Shown in pieces: positions 27,296 to 34,657 of a DNA stretch of 35,879 bases (positions are counted from its first letter, which is position 1; each line of letters starts with the position of its first letter). The notes beneath the pieces were generated by a model. That model ran no database searches. It had not been told where the DNA came from and worked only from the letters and a program-made list of their open reading frames with translations. Both the position numbers and the translations under genes were made by a program. Source of the stretch: Sulfuritalea sp. (GTDB taxonomy: Bacteria > Pseudomonadota > Gammaproteobacteria > Burkholderiales > Rhodocyclaceae); the NCBI GenBank assembly GCA_020853215.1, contig JADYZH010000007.1:1-35879 (forward strand), given 5' to 3'.

Positions 27296-27820
27296 TCATA
27301 GCGCGACGTCGATGCGGCGTTCAATGTAGTCGAAGCCGGCGGCGGGTGCAAGGTTGGGGCAAGCGCCGGCGGCGGGCTGATTGCAGGCGGTGGCGACAAG
27401 GGAATACACCGCGGGGGAATTAGTTGGGTTGTTGGCAGGCGCGTCATCGACCGGAGTACGAACGCAGGTAACGGTGACGGTGAAGGCCGCGAGGGTGGGC
27501 GCTGCCGGCACGAACGAGGTGGGCGAGGCGGGGCAGGCACGAGTATTGGGAAGGGCTGTTCCGACGGGGCCGGGCCCCGGACCATAGCTGAAGTTGTACG
27601 CAGGCGTGGCTTGCACCTGATAAACACCCCATTCGACCCCGGCCCGTGCTGCCTGGTAAGCCCGCACGCCCTGCACGTCGAGCGCCGAACCGGTCTGCTG
27701 GTTGGTGGAGACATTGACGATGAAGGCGCCGAGGGCACCCAACACGACCAGGATGAAAATCGCCGAGACGATGGCGAAACCACGGGAACCGGCACGGAGC
27801 TTAGCGAATTGCGGTGTCAT
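27296..27820 (-). CDS. mshP: MSHA minor pilin-like protein MshP
   Basis: 174 residues. The N-terminus RGFAIVSAIFILVVLGALGAFIVNVS (residues about 13-38) is a pilin-like hydrophobic helix that lacks Glu5, as is normal for MshP and PilX proteins. AARAGVEWGVYQV follows. The C-terminal half has paired cysteines (TVTCVRTP, ATACNQ, ACPNL). It probably sits in the pilus tip complex with MshO and MshD. ATG 27818-27820 overlaps the mshO stop as ATGA. Confidence 0.85.
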   Translation of the reverse strand: MTPQFAKLRAGSRGFAIVSAIFILVVLGALGAFIVNVSTNQQTGSALDVQGVRAYQAARAGVEWGVYQVQATPAYNFSYGPGPGPVGTALPNTRACPASPTSFVPAAPTLAAFTVTVTCVRTPVDDAPANNPTNSPAVYSLVATACNQPAAGACPNLAPAAGFDYIERRIDVAL

Positions 27821-28713
27821 GGTGCGTTGTCGATGCGGATTTGCTGGGACAGATTCACGCTTTCGCCAACTCCGGTCGCGGCGTCTACCTGGGTCAGCGT
27901 AAGGTTGATGAGCAGCAGGCCGTTTCTGCCGCTGGCGTTGGCGGCGTATTCGACGGTGCACGTAGCGCCACCGGCGAGTATCGCGAGGCTAGCTGGGGGG
28001 CTGGCGGGTGGAAGGGGGGTTTGCGTGGGAGTGAAGCCGTAGTTCCAATATCGCCTCAGGTCGCCGGGAGGATTGCCAACGGCAGGACAGGCATAGGTGA
28101 CGGCTTGTGTGCCGCCTGGAACGACCTGAAAGCGTGCATCGGGCGAAGGCAGCGGTGGAGTTTGAGCGGCAAAGGGATTGGCGGTCAGGGTGATGACGTT
28201 GCCGGCAATGCCCAGCACCGTGGCGCGATTGCCCCCCGGAGCGGGAGCGGTATACGCATCGACTGGCGCATTGCCGGGGCCGAGGTTGTAAATGACAATG
28301 AAATCACCTGGAGCAATGGCTGGATTGGCTGGCCCGAGCACATCGAACGTTGTATCGGCGATGGTGGTGTAGCTCAGAAAATCGCCGCCGGTCGAGCCAT
28401 CGCCTGTATCGCGGTAGCGTCCGCCGGCACTGGTCATGATGAACTCGATGTAGGTTGTTGTGGCGGTAGTGGTGACACGCAGGCTGTTCGGCAGCGCCAG
28501 CCGGATATCGCGCGTCATCCGGCGCAGGGCGACATCGGCCTGATCGGTGAGCTCGGCGCGGCGCACGGAATCCAGATAGCCCTGTATCGGCTTGCTGATG
28601 AAGACCGTGAGAATGCCCGCCAGGATGCCGGTGATGACGATGGCGATGATGACCTCGACCATGGTGACACCGGCAGTTCGATGCGGCGGGCGGCGGGTGA
28701 TGGCGGGCGTCAT
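27817..28713 (-). CDS. mshO: MSHA minor pilin MshO
   Basis: 298 residues. The prepilin leader MTPAITRRPPHRTAG ends before VTMVEVIIAIVITGILAGILTVFI, with Glu5 present. YLDSVRRAELTDQADVALRRMTRDIRLALPNSLRV is the typical MshO/PulJ-like continuation. The long C-terminal domain is rich in Gly, Thr and Pro. ATG 28711-28713 overlaps the mshD stop by 4 bases. Confidence 0.9.
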   Translation of the reverse strand: MTPAITRRPPHRTAGVTMVEVIIAIVITGILAGILTVFISKPIQGYLDSVRRAELTDQADVALRRMTRDIRLALPNSLRVTTTATTTYIEFIMTSAGGRYRDTGDGSTGGDFLSYTTIADTTFDVLGPANPAIAPGDFIVIYNLGPGNAPVDAYTAPAPGGNRATVLGIAGNVITLTANPFAAQTPPLPSPDARFQVVPGGTQAVTYACPAVGNPPGDLRRYWNYGFTPTQTPLPPASPPASLAILAGGATCTVEYAANASGRNGLLLINLTLTQVDAATGVGESVNLSQQIRIDNAP

Positions 28714-29297
28714 GGCAACAAGTTTGGCACGTAACGAGTACGATAGCCTTCGACGGCGATCACTTCGTTGTTGAAGTTGATCGTCACCGTGATGAGCAGT
28801 GAAGCGGTGGCCGGGACCAGGCTGGCCGCCGGTCCGAGCGCACTTTGCGCGACCGTGATCACGGCACTGTAGCCAGCGGGTGCCGTTAAGTTTCCGGTGA
28901 TGCTTGGGATAGGGCTGGCGAGGTTGCACGCGACAACACCCGGGCCGCAGCCGTTGTAGTCATTGACATTGTCGAAGAAGGGCGCAGGACCACCACGCGT
29001 TTCGCCAGCTTCCGGGGCACCTGGTGCCGTAACTTCCTGCGTGGCGCAGGCGGCCGCGTTGATAGCCGTCGCGGCGGACGGATCGTCCGGATCGCACCAG
29101 GTAAATGGCTGCGCGGCAACTTCGTCCATCAGGCCTTCGGCAATCGCCAGCATCTGCTTCCTGATCATCGGGTCGACGTTGGTACGGGCGGTGAGATTGA
29201 GCACCGTCAGCATCCCCGCCAGCGCGACACCCACGATCACAATGAAGACGATCAGTTCGATCAGGGTGACGCCATGCTGGCGACTTCTAGCGCACAT
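28710..29297 (-). CDS. mshD: MSHA minor pilin MshD
   Basis: 195 residues if it starts at ATG 29295-29297 (MCARSRQHG); 202 if at 29316-29318. Neither has a clear ribosome-binding site, and both overlap the end of mshC (11 or 32 bases). The prepilin motif is G-VTLIELIVFIVIVGVALAGMLTVL with Glu5. ARTNVDPMIRKQMLAIAEGLMDEVAAQPF and a Cys-rich FTWCDPDD segment follow, as in MshD/PulI-like minor pilins. It is assembled into the pilus after peptidase cleavage; the prepilin peptidase gene is not in this window. Confidence 0.88.
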   Translation of the reverse strand: MCARSRQHGVTLIELIVFIVIVGVALAGMLTVLNLTARTNVDPMIRKQMLAIAEGLMDEVAAQPFTWCDPDDPSAATAINAAACATQEVTAPGAPEAGETRGGPAPFFDNVNDYNGCGPGVVACNLASPIPSITGNLTAPAGYSAVITVAQSALGPAASLVPATASLLITVTINFNNEVIAVEGYRTRYVPNLLP

Positions 29298-29802
29298 AGC
29301 CCGTTTCCGCTTCGACATTGACCGTCAGGCTCATCATGGAGTCCGTGATCGTATAGGTGTATCTCAGCGCAGGTGGTATCGCAGATGCTCGCCCCAGTGC
29401 GTCGAAAGCGAGAGCAGCCGGACCCGCCAGAGCAACGTTGGCGTTGGGTGCGCAGATGGCATTGAGCGGGCCACCGCAGGCGGCGTCGGTCGCCGGCAGC
29501 GTCAGTTGGCGGGGGCAGGCGCCCGCCCCTGGCGTTTCCGGTGTGACGTTGTCGATGGTGAGCACCAGTCCATTGGCAGCCAGGGCGACGCAGACAATCC
29601 GCCGTTGCGCCACCGCCGACTTTCGTGCGAACTCGAGCGTTGCCCTTACCTTGTCGCGGTAGCCCGTTGCGTCGAACTCTGAAAGATTCATGCGTGGCAC
29701 TGCCACGGCGGCCATGATGCCGATGACAATCATCACCGTGATGAGCTCCACCATGCTGAAGCCGGACAGGCAATGCGGGGGACGAGATGTCGGCTGAATC
29801 AT
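29287..29802 (-). CDS. mshC: MSHA minor pilin MshC
   Basis: 171 residues from ATG 29800-29802. The leader MIQPTSRPPHCLSG precedes FSMVELITVMIVIGIMAAVAVPRM (Glu5 present). YRDKVRATLEFARKSAVAQRRIVCVAL follows, the GspH/MshC-like pattern. An open frame runs further upstream, but the leader length argues for the internal ATG. Two cysteines are close together in the C-terminal half (GACPRQ, AACGG). It overlaps mshD. Confidence 0.9.
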   Translation of the reverse strand: MIQPTSRPPHCLSGFSMVELITVMIVIGIMAAVAVPRMNLSEFDATGYRDKVRATLEFARKSAVAQRRIVCVALAANGLVLTIDNVTPETPGAGACPRQLTLPATDAACGGPLNAICAPNANVALAGPAALAFDALGRASAIPPALRYTYTITDSMMSLTVNVEAETGYVR

Positions 29803-29834
29803 CGGGTCAGTCTGACCAGTATGTCCATGGGCAG

Positions 29835-29861
29835 AAGCCGGCGCACTATCAGCGCCGGCTT
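29835..29861. other. Perfect 10-bp stem-loop between the 95-residue ORF and mshC
   Basis: Arms AAGCCGGCGC (29835-29844) and GCGCCGGCTT (29852-29861) enclose a 7-base loop holding the stop codon of the small ORF. No T-run follows on the minus strand (CTTCTGCCC), so it is more likely an RNA processing or stabilising structure than a full terminator. Confidence 0.6.
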
Positions 29862-30136
29862 TGATCCGTGCCATGGCGGGTCGGGGTCGCCGTAAATAGC
29901 TCGGCGGTCTGCCCGACATCGGTTTGCTCGTCCTGCCCGCGCCGGTTGTCATAAGCCGCAAGTTGCCTGCCGTAGGCGTCTTCTCGCGCTTTCGCCTGGT
30001 CTGCACGAAAGCGCAGCAGCAGCCCAAGAAGGATCGTCAGCATACCCATCGTGGTCCAGTCCTTGAGAAATTCCCCGATACCCAGAACTATGAACTCGAT
30101 ACAAACGAGCGGATCTCCGCCGCACAGTGCCGCCAT
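29849..30136 (-). CDS. Unknown small membrane protein between pilin and mshC
   Basis: 95 residues, not recognised. A hydrophobic N-terminal region (CIEFIVLGIGEFLKDW, then TTMGMLTILLGLLLRF, about residues 12-43) is followed by a charged, probably helical tail (RADQAKAREDAYGRQLAAYDNRRGQDEQ). AAGGGGGA about 7 bases before the ATG at 30134-30136 supports translation. It has no prepilin motif, so it is not a second pilin. It sits where a second MSHA pilin gene or nothing is expected and is bracketed by two stem-loops. It may be a small inner-membrane partner of pilus assembly, or an unrelated insertion. Confidence 0.5.
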   Translation of the reverse strand: MAALCGGDPLVCIEFIVLGIGEFLKDWTTMGMLTILLGLLLRFRADQAKAREDAYGRQLAAYDNRRGQDEQTDVGQTAELFTATPTRHGTDQSRR

Positions 30137-30306
30137 TCAGGAATCCCCCTTGCCAACGCATTTCTGCCGTGTATTCCAGAACCGCAGAGCAGCTTACGGG
30201 GCACGGGCACGCGCCACCCGTTTTGCTCAACGCGAAACCAGGGCGCAGCGCGCTGGAAAAGATGCCGGGTTCGTCACGCGAACGGTGAAAAGTCACCGAC
30301 AGAAAT

Positions 30307-30334
30307 GACAAAAGCGACTGAAGCCGCTCTTGTC
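30307..30334 (-). terminator. Stem-loop downstream of the pilin gene (possible partial terminator)
   Basis: Arms 30307-30316 and 30325-30334 pair over 10 bp (GACAAGAGCG/CGCTTTTGTC on the minus strand, one G-U pair) around an 8-base loop; ATTTCTGT follows. It lies about 80 bases past the pilin stop in the 278-base gap (30137-30414), which otherwise shows no gene. A leaky terminator here would raise pilin above the downstream minor pilins. Confidence 0.55.
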
Positions 30335-30414
30335 GCCGTAGTCAGACTCCGTACCTGCCGATCAATTCAGCCGGGCCCCTTTGATTGCTCCCGCTACCCG
30401 ATCACCCAAAAACC

Positions 30415-30960
30415 TCAGCACCCAGTCGTAACCGCCGGTCCGACCACCGGCACGCCGCCAACCGGCGCCACAGTGTAGGGTACGCCACAGGTTGCCGTGT
30501 ATCCCCCAACTGCGTTTTGCACCAGCATCCCGCCGGCAGCTGTCCACGAATATCCCTGGGCATTCAATTCCGCGACAGTGGGCCCGATCAATCCCGCCAT
30601 CGGAACGGTCAACGCCAGCATCGCAATGCCCTGAAGCGAGTCGGCTGGATAATAGTTGGTCATCTGCGCACATGTCCCCGCAGCACCCTCGATGGCGATA
30701 CCTAGACCGGCGCCGGCAGCGCTCGTTCCGGTAACGGCCAAAGTGCAACCGTTGATGGCCGCTCCGGTGGCACGAAGCAGGGCCGTTCCATGGGCCAAGG
30801 CAACCGCAGTCTGCATCGCCCCCAGGAGGGCATTCACCTTTGCCACGCGCGCATCGCGTTGCAGGTTGGTAAACCTCGGCAGCGCGGTCGCCGCAAGAAT
30901 GCCCAGAATCACGATAACAACGATCAATTCAATCAGGGTAAAACCCGCTTGCCGCTTCAT
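30415..30960 (-). CDS. mshA: MSHA-type major pilin (MshA/MshB-like)
   Basis: 181 residues. A short leader MKRQAG is cleaved before [55 protein letters not shown], the classic MshA/MshB opening with Glu5. The C-terminal domain is Gly/Ala-rich with four cysteines (NGCTL, GTCAQ, ATCGV, final C), two pairs for disulphides. AAGGAG 6 bases before ATG is the best ribosome-binding site in the locus, fitting high expression. Only one such pilin gene is present, so it could be called MshA or MshB. Confidence 0.85.
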   Translation of the reverse strand: MKRQAGFTLIELIVVIVILGILAATALPRFTNLQRDARVAKVNALLGAMQTAVALAHGTALLRATGAAINGCTLAVTGTSAAGAGLGIAIEGAAGTCAQMTNYYPADSLQGIAMLALTVPMAGLIGPTVAELNAQGYSWTAAGGMLVQNAVGGYTATCGVPYTVAPVGGVPVVGPAVTTGC

Positions 30961-31039
30961 TCAAATCTCCTTAAGGTTGTCATCTTCATCCCGCCCGACG
31001 CAATGTAAGAACTGCGAATCTTGTTATCCTGCAAATCAG

Positions 31040-31068
31040 CTGAATTGCCTCAGTACCGCACCAGTCAA
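31040..31068 (-). promoter_or_regulatory. Candidate promoter upstream of the pilin gene
   Basis: Minus strand: TTGACT (31068-31063), 17 bases, ATTCAG (31045-31040) in the 135-base gap after mshF. The -35 is good and the -10 poor. No convincing sigma-54 site was found here. Confidence 0.3.
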
Positions 31069-31095
31069 GGTACCAAGTGTACCAGCGGCCCGCTC

Positions 31096-31599
31096 TCAGT
31101 GCCATACGAACGAAGTGGTGGAAAACACCCTAATTCCGCCTACCACAGCAGACCCCCCGGTATGCCCCCCGGCCAATTCCTCCGCCGAGCCGACACGCCA
31201 GCGCAAATCCCTTCTTCCCGGCTCGCGGAATTCAAGGCTTGCTTCAAGCCGCGGCCGATAGACAATTTCACGCGTCGCCTCGTCAAAACACCACTCACCG
31301 GGCGCCTTTGTCTTCCTGCAGACCCCGGCGTATCCCTCCGGCGGCTTTGCCAGAAAGCTCACCGGATTGACCCCGACGAGATCCCGGATAGACAACGCCT
31401 GCCCGCGAATTTCCCTGGTCCGGACCTCAATTTCCAAGCCCTTCTCGATGTTCAGCACCGTCGCTTCGATCACCGTCCGCTCGGCCTTTTCCTGTACATA
31501 GTAAACCGCATTGAGCAACACCGCCGCCAATAAAACGATAATGGCAGCAACCACCGAAACCTGAAACAGTGACCGCGAACGGGGTGTTACGCCGCTCAC
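31096..31599 (-). CDS. mshF: MshF-like MSHA biogenesis protein
   Basis: 167 residues from a GTG at 31597-31599 overlapping the mshG stop by 4 bases. A membrane segment (about 12-30, FQVSVVAAIIVLLAAVLLNAVYYV) is followed by KAERTVIEATVLNIEKGLEIEVRTREIRGQ and a periplasmic domain with C-x18-region cysteines (VCRKT, EWCFDEATREIVYRPRLEA). Size, membrane topology and position after mshE-mshG fit MshF, a poorly conserved protein of unknown role. The name rests mainly on context. Confidence 0.7.
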   Translation of the reverse strand: MSGVTPRSRSLFQVSVVAAIIVLLAAVLLNAVYYVQEKAERTVIEATVLNIEKGLEIEVRTREIRGQALSIRDLVGVNPVSFLAKPPEGYAGVCRKTKAPGEWCFDEATREIVYRPRLEASLEFREPGRRDLRWRVGSAEELAGGHTGGSAVVGGIRVFSTTSFVWH

Positions 31600-32831
31600 T
31601 TCCTAAGCGCCACTTTGCCAAGATCCCACAGTGGCAGGAAGATGCCGAGCGCGAGTATCAGGACCATGACACCGAGTGCAACGATCAGGATCGGTTCGAT
31701 CTGCTGTGCCAGCGTCTTCAGTTCGTACTCGACCTCGTTCTGGTACATATCGGCGACTTCTTTCATCATGTCATCCAGGGCGCCCGATTCTTCGCCCACC
31801 GCGATCATCTGCAGCACGACAGGGGTAAACACGCCGGCAGAAATCGAGGTGCGCAGGATGCTCTCTCCGCGCTCGACACCATCGCGCATTTTCTCGACCT
31901 TGTCGGCAATGTAGGCGTTATCCACGGTCTCCGCAACATTGGTCAGGGCCTGGATGATGGGCACGCCGCTGCGCGAGGCCAGGGCGAAGCTGGCCGCAAA
32001 GCGGGCCAGAGTAGCTTTGCGGATAATTTTCCCGGCAATCGGAATCCGCAGCTTGAATCGATCCCAGGTGTAGCGACCGTTGACCGTTTTGCGCCAGGCG
32101 CTAAAACCGAAAAAGGCGACCACGATGCCAAGCAGCAGCGCGTGCCACCAATTCACCATGAAATCCGAAAAGCCGATCAGCAGGCGTGTCATCAAAGGCA
32201 GTTCGGCGCCAAACCCCTTGAATACGTTGGCAAAGGCGGGAATGACGAAGATATTGACGATGACAATGGCAACCGCCATGGCGGCGACCACGAATGAAGG
32301 GTAACGCAGTGCCGACTTGACCTGCTCTTGCATGAAGCGCTCGAAGGTCAGGTGGTCGAAGAGGCGGATGAAGACTTCTTCGAGCCGCCCGGTCATTTCG
32401 CCGACGCGCACCATGGACAGATAGAAAGGCGAGAAGACCTTGGGATGACGCGCCAGCGACAGGGACAACTCGCGGCCGGAATCCAGGCTTTCGCGTACAT
32501 CCTGCAGGACTTCCCGCATCGCCGGATTGATGCTGGATTCCTGCAAACCAGCCAGCGCGCGCATGATCGGTACGCCGGCACGCAAGAGAGTATGAATCTG
32601 CCGCGAAAACAACAGCACATCAAGGTGCTCGACTCTTTGCCTGAACAACTGGACGTTGATCCCGGCACCGCTATCCGCCCTGCCGGCAGCCGCTTCGGCC
32701 GACTTGATCTCCATCGGCGTCACGCCGCCGCCAAAAAGCAGGTCGGCCACCGCTCCGGCGGTCGCGCCTTCCATGGTTCCCGTCACGATCTCGCCGGTGC
32801 CGTTACGGCCGCGATAGCTGAAGTTGGGCAT
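31596..32831 (-). CDS. mshG: MSHA biogenesis platform protein MshG (PilC/GspF-like)
   Basis: 411 residues from ATG 32829-32831 (MPNFSYRGRNGTGEIVTGTMEG). Two GspF domains are present: LLFSRQIHTLLRAGVPIMRALAGLQESS ... MVRVGEMTGRLEEVFIRLFDHL, and FAASFALASRSGVPIIQALTNVAETVDN ... MIAVGEESGALDDMMKEVADMYQNEVE. Membrane segments lie at about 177-199, 221-245 and 380-402. It is the inner-membrane platform that MshE acts on to drive pilus extension. It begins 7 bases after mshE. Confidence 0.95.
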   Translation of the reverse strand: MPNFSYRGRNGTGEIVTGTMEGATAGAVADLLFGGGVTPMEIKSAEAAAGRADSGAGINVQLFRQRVEHLDVLLFSRQIHTLLRAGVPIMRALAGLQESSINPAMREVLQDVRESLDSGRELSLSLARHPKVFSPFYLSMVRVGEMTGRLEEVFIRLFDHLTFERFMQEQVKSALRYPSFVVAAMAVAIVIVNIFVIPAFANVFKGFGAELPLMTRLLIGFSDFMVNWWHALLLGIVVAFFGFSAWRKTVNGRYTWDRFKLRIPIAGKIIRKATLARFAASFALASRSGVPIIQALTNVAETVDNAYIADKVEKMRDGVERGESILRTSISAGVFTPVVLQMIAVGEESGALDDMMKEVADMYQNEVEYELKTLAQQIEPILIVALGVMVLILALGIFLPLWDLGKVALRK

Positions 32832-32838
32832 CTGGTCC

Positions 32839-34545
32839 CTATTCGTCGAGCTGCGTGCTGATGCGCATGGCTTCGTCGATGGTGGTGCGACCACTCATCA
32901 CCAAGCGCACGGCATCGCGGCGCAGGGTGTTGCCGGCCATCTGTTCCCGGCCGATCTGCATGAACTCGTTGGGATCACCGCGATTCACGGCCTCGACCAG
33001 GGCGTTGTTCATGTCGAGAATCTCATACACCGCCTGGCGCCCCTGATAGCCGGTGTTGGCGCAGTGACTGCAACCCTGTCCGCGCCGGTATTGCATGGCA
33101 TCGACCTGGTCGCCCAGCTCCACCTTGAGCCACAGATGCTCGTGCGGCAAGGGTTCATGAGGCACGGAACAGTTCTCGCAGATGACGCGCACCAGTCGTT
33201 GCGCCAGCACCATCTGGATCGACAAGGCCACCATGTAGCGCGGCACACCCATGTCGAGCAGGCGGATCGGCGTCGATAAGGCATCATTGGTGTGCAAGGT
33301 CGACAGGACAAGGTGTCCGGTCATTGCCGCACGCATGCCAATCTCCGCAGTTTCCTGGTCGCGCATTTCGCCGAGCAGGATGATGTCCGGATCCTGGCGC
33401 AGCGCGGAGCGCAACACGCGGCTGAAGGACAAGTCGATTTTTTCGTGCACCTGCACCTGGTTGAGACCGGGCAGCCGGTATTCGACCGGATCCTCCACCG
33501 TGATGATTTTCTTTTCGCGCGTATTCAGTTCATTTAGCGCCGCATACAGCGTGGTGGTTTTGCCCGATCCGGTCGGCCCGGTCACCAGCACTATTCCCGA
33601 GGGCCGCGCAATGGAATGGCGGAAGCGTTCGAGGATGCGCGACGGCATGTGCAGGCGGTCGAGTTCCAGCAGGCCGGTATTCTGCGCCAGCATCCGCATC
33701 ACGACCGATTCGCCGTGCTGCGTCGGCATTGACGAGATGCGGATATCGATCGATGTGTTGCGCAGCTTTATGTTGAAGCGCCCATCCTGCGGCAGGCGCT
33801 TTTCGGAAATGTCGAGCCCGGACATCAGTTTCAAGCGCAAGACCAGGGCGGTCGAAATCTTTGCATCAGCCTCGGTCTGGACATGCAGCACGCCGTCGAT
33901 GCGAAAGCGAATCACCAGGAATTTCTCCTGCGGCTCGATATGGATGTCGGAGGCACGCATCTTCAGTGCCTCTTCGAACACCGTGTTGAGCAGCTTGACT
34001 ACCGGCGCATCTTCGGCACCGGCGGTGAGGCCAAGAATATTGCCGAACTCGGTGGAAATATCCCCCATGTCCGCCGTCAGTTCCCGGGCCAGGCCGCTGA
34101 TTTCCGCAGCACGGGTGTAGACGCGATCGATAGTCGAAAGCAACTGGCTCTCGGTAACCACAGCGAGATCGAGCTCGCGCCGAAGCACCCTTGCCAGTTC
34201 ATCGAAGGCGGAGAGGTCCGTCGGGTCGGCCATGCCGACGACCAGCATGCCGGATCGCTCGTCCAGCACCAGCGCACGGAGCCGGCGTGCCTGGGCTTCC
34301 GGCAAAAGCTTGATCATTTCAGGCTGCAACTTGAAGGTCTTGAGGTCGACGAAGTCAGCACCAATCTGGCGGGCCAATCCTCTCGAAATCCCTTCTTCGG
34401 TTACATAGCCGGATTCCACCAGAACCCGGCCGAGTTTGCGGCCTGAGCGTTTTTGCTCTTCCAGTGCAAGCTTGAGCTGCTCGCCGGTAACGAGTTCCTG
34501 CTGTACCAGCATGTCACCAAGACGGATTTTTTCCGGACGAGCCAT
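32839..34545 (-). CDS. mshE: MSHA pilus extension ATPase MshE
   Basis: 568 residues. The N-terminal MshEN domain has two tandem c-di-GMP motifs: R8-LGDMLVQQELVTGEQLKLALEE-Q31 and K37-LGRVLVESGYVTEEGISRGLAR-Q60, separated by the expected five residues. The tenth position of the first motif is Glu where the consensus has Gly. The ATPase core shows Walker A GPTGSGKTTT, Asp box ASDIHIEPQ, Walker B ILLGEMRDQETAEI and the His box GHLVLSTLHTND. A zinc-binding tetracysteine (CENC ... CSHC) lies in the C-terminal third. It powers pilus polymerisation and is expected to respond to c-di-GMP. First MSHA gene, 112 bases after prpE. Confidence 0.96.
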   Translation of the reverse strand: MARPEKIRLGDMLVQQELVTGEQLKLALEEQKRSGRKLGRVLVESGYVTEEGISRGLARQIGADFVDLKTFKLQPEMIKLLPEAQARRLRALVLDERSGMLVVGMADPTDLSAFDELARVLRRELDLAVVTESQLLSTIDRVYTRAAEISGLARELTADMGDISTEFGNILGLTAGAEDAPVVKLLNTVFEEALKMRASDIHIEPQEKFLVIRFRIDGVLHVQTEADAKISTALVLRLKLMSGLDISEKRLPQDGRFNIKLRNTSIDIRISSMPTQHGESVVMRMLAQNTGLLELDRLHMPSRILERFRHSIARPSGIVLVTGPTGSGKTTTLYAALNELNTREKKIITVEDPVEYRLPGLNQVQVHEKIDLSFSRVLRSALRQDPDIILLGEMRDQETAEIGMRAAMTGHLVLSTLHTNDALSTPIRLLDMGVPRYMVALSIQMVLAQRLVRVICENCSVPHEPLPHEHLWLKVELGDQVDAMQYRRGQGCSHCANTGYQGRQAVYEILDMNNALVEAVNRGDPNEFMQIGREQMAGNTLRRDAVRLVMSGRTTIDEAMRISTQLDE

Positions 34546-34595
34546 CGGGCGATCTCCAAAGTGGCCGTGGAATCAAGGCCTTTGCAGCCATGATT

Positions 34596-34617
34596 TTGCA
34601 CGAAAGCCACAGTGCAA
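34596..34617. promoter_or_regulatory. Inverted repeat upstream of mshE
   Basis: TTGCAC (34596-34601) and GTGCAA (34612-34617) form a 6-bp inverted repeat with a 10-base spacer, 50 bases before the mshE start. It could bind a dimeric regulator or form a short hairpin; the minus-strand TTGCAC may also serve as a -35 element. Function not shown. Confidence 0.3.
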
Positions 34618-34639
34618 TTTTATGATTTTTCGGAAACTA

Positions 34640-34653
34640 CCGCTCCGAAGCGG
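34640..34653 (-). terminator. Short hairpin after prpE
   Basis: Minus strand CCGCT-TCGG-AGCGG is a 5-bp stem with a four-base TCGG loop, 4 bases after the prpE stop, followed by TAGTTTCC. It is too short and poor in T for a confident terminator, but its place between prpE and mshE is right. Confidence 0.35.
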
Positions 34654-34657
34654 CAAA

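Noticed and set aside
26278-27423. Long open frame on the plus strand opposite mshQ and mshP
   Set aside because: Low-complexity Gly/Val/Arg-rich product with no domain; the opposite strand has clear signal peptide, LamG and pilin features.
27217-27795. Upstream extension of the mshQ frame
   Set aside because: It runs through mshP in another frame; the GTG at 27214-27216 has AAGGAG and is followed by a signal peptide.
30961-31095. Sigma-54 promoter before the pilin gene
   Set aside because: No GG-N10-GC pair in a TGGCAC-N5-TTGCA context was found.
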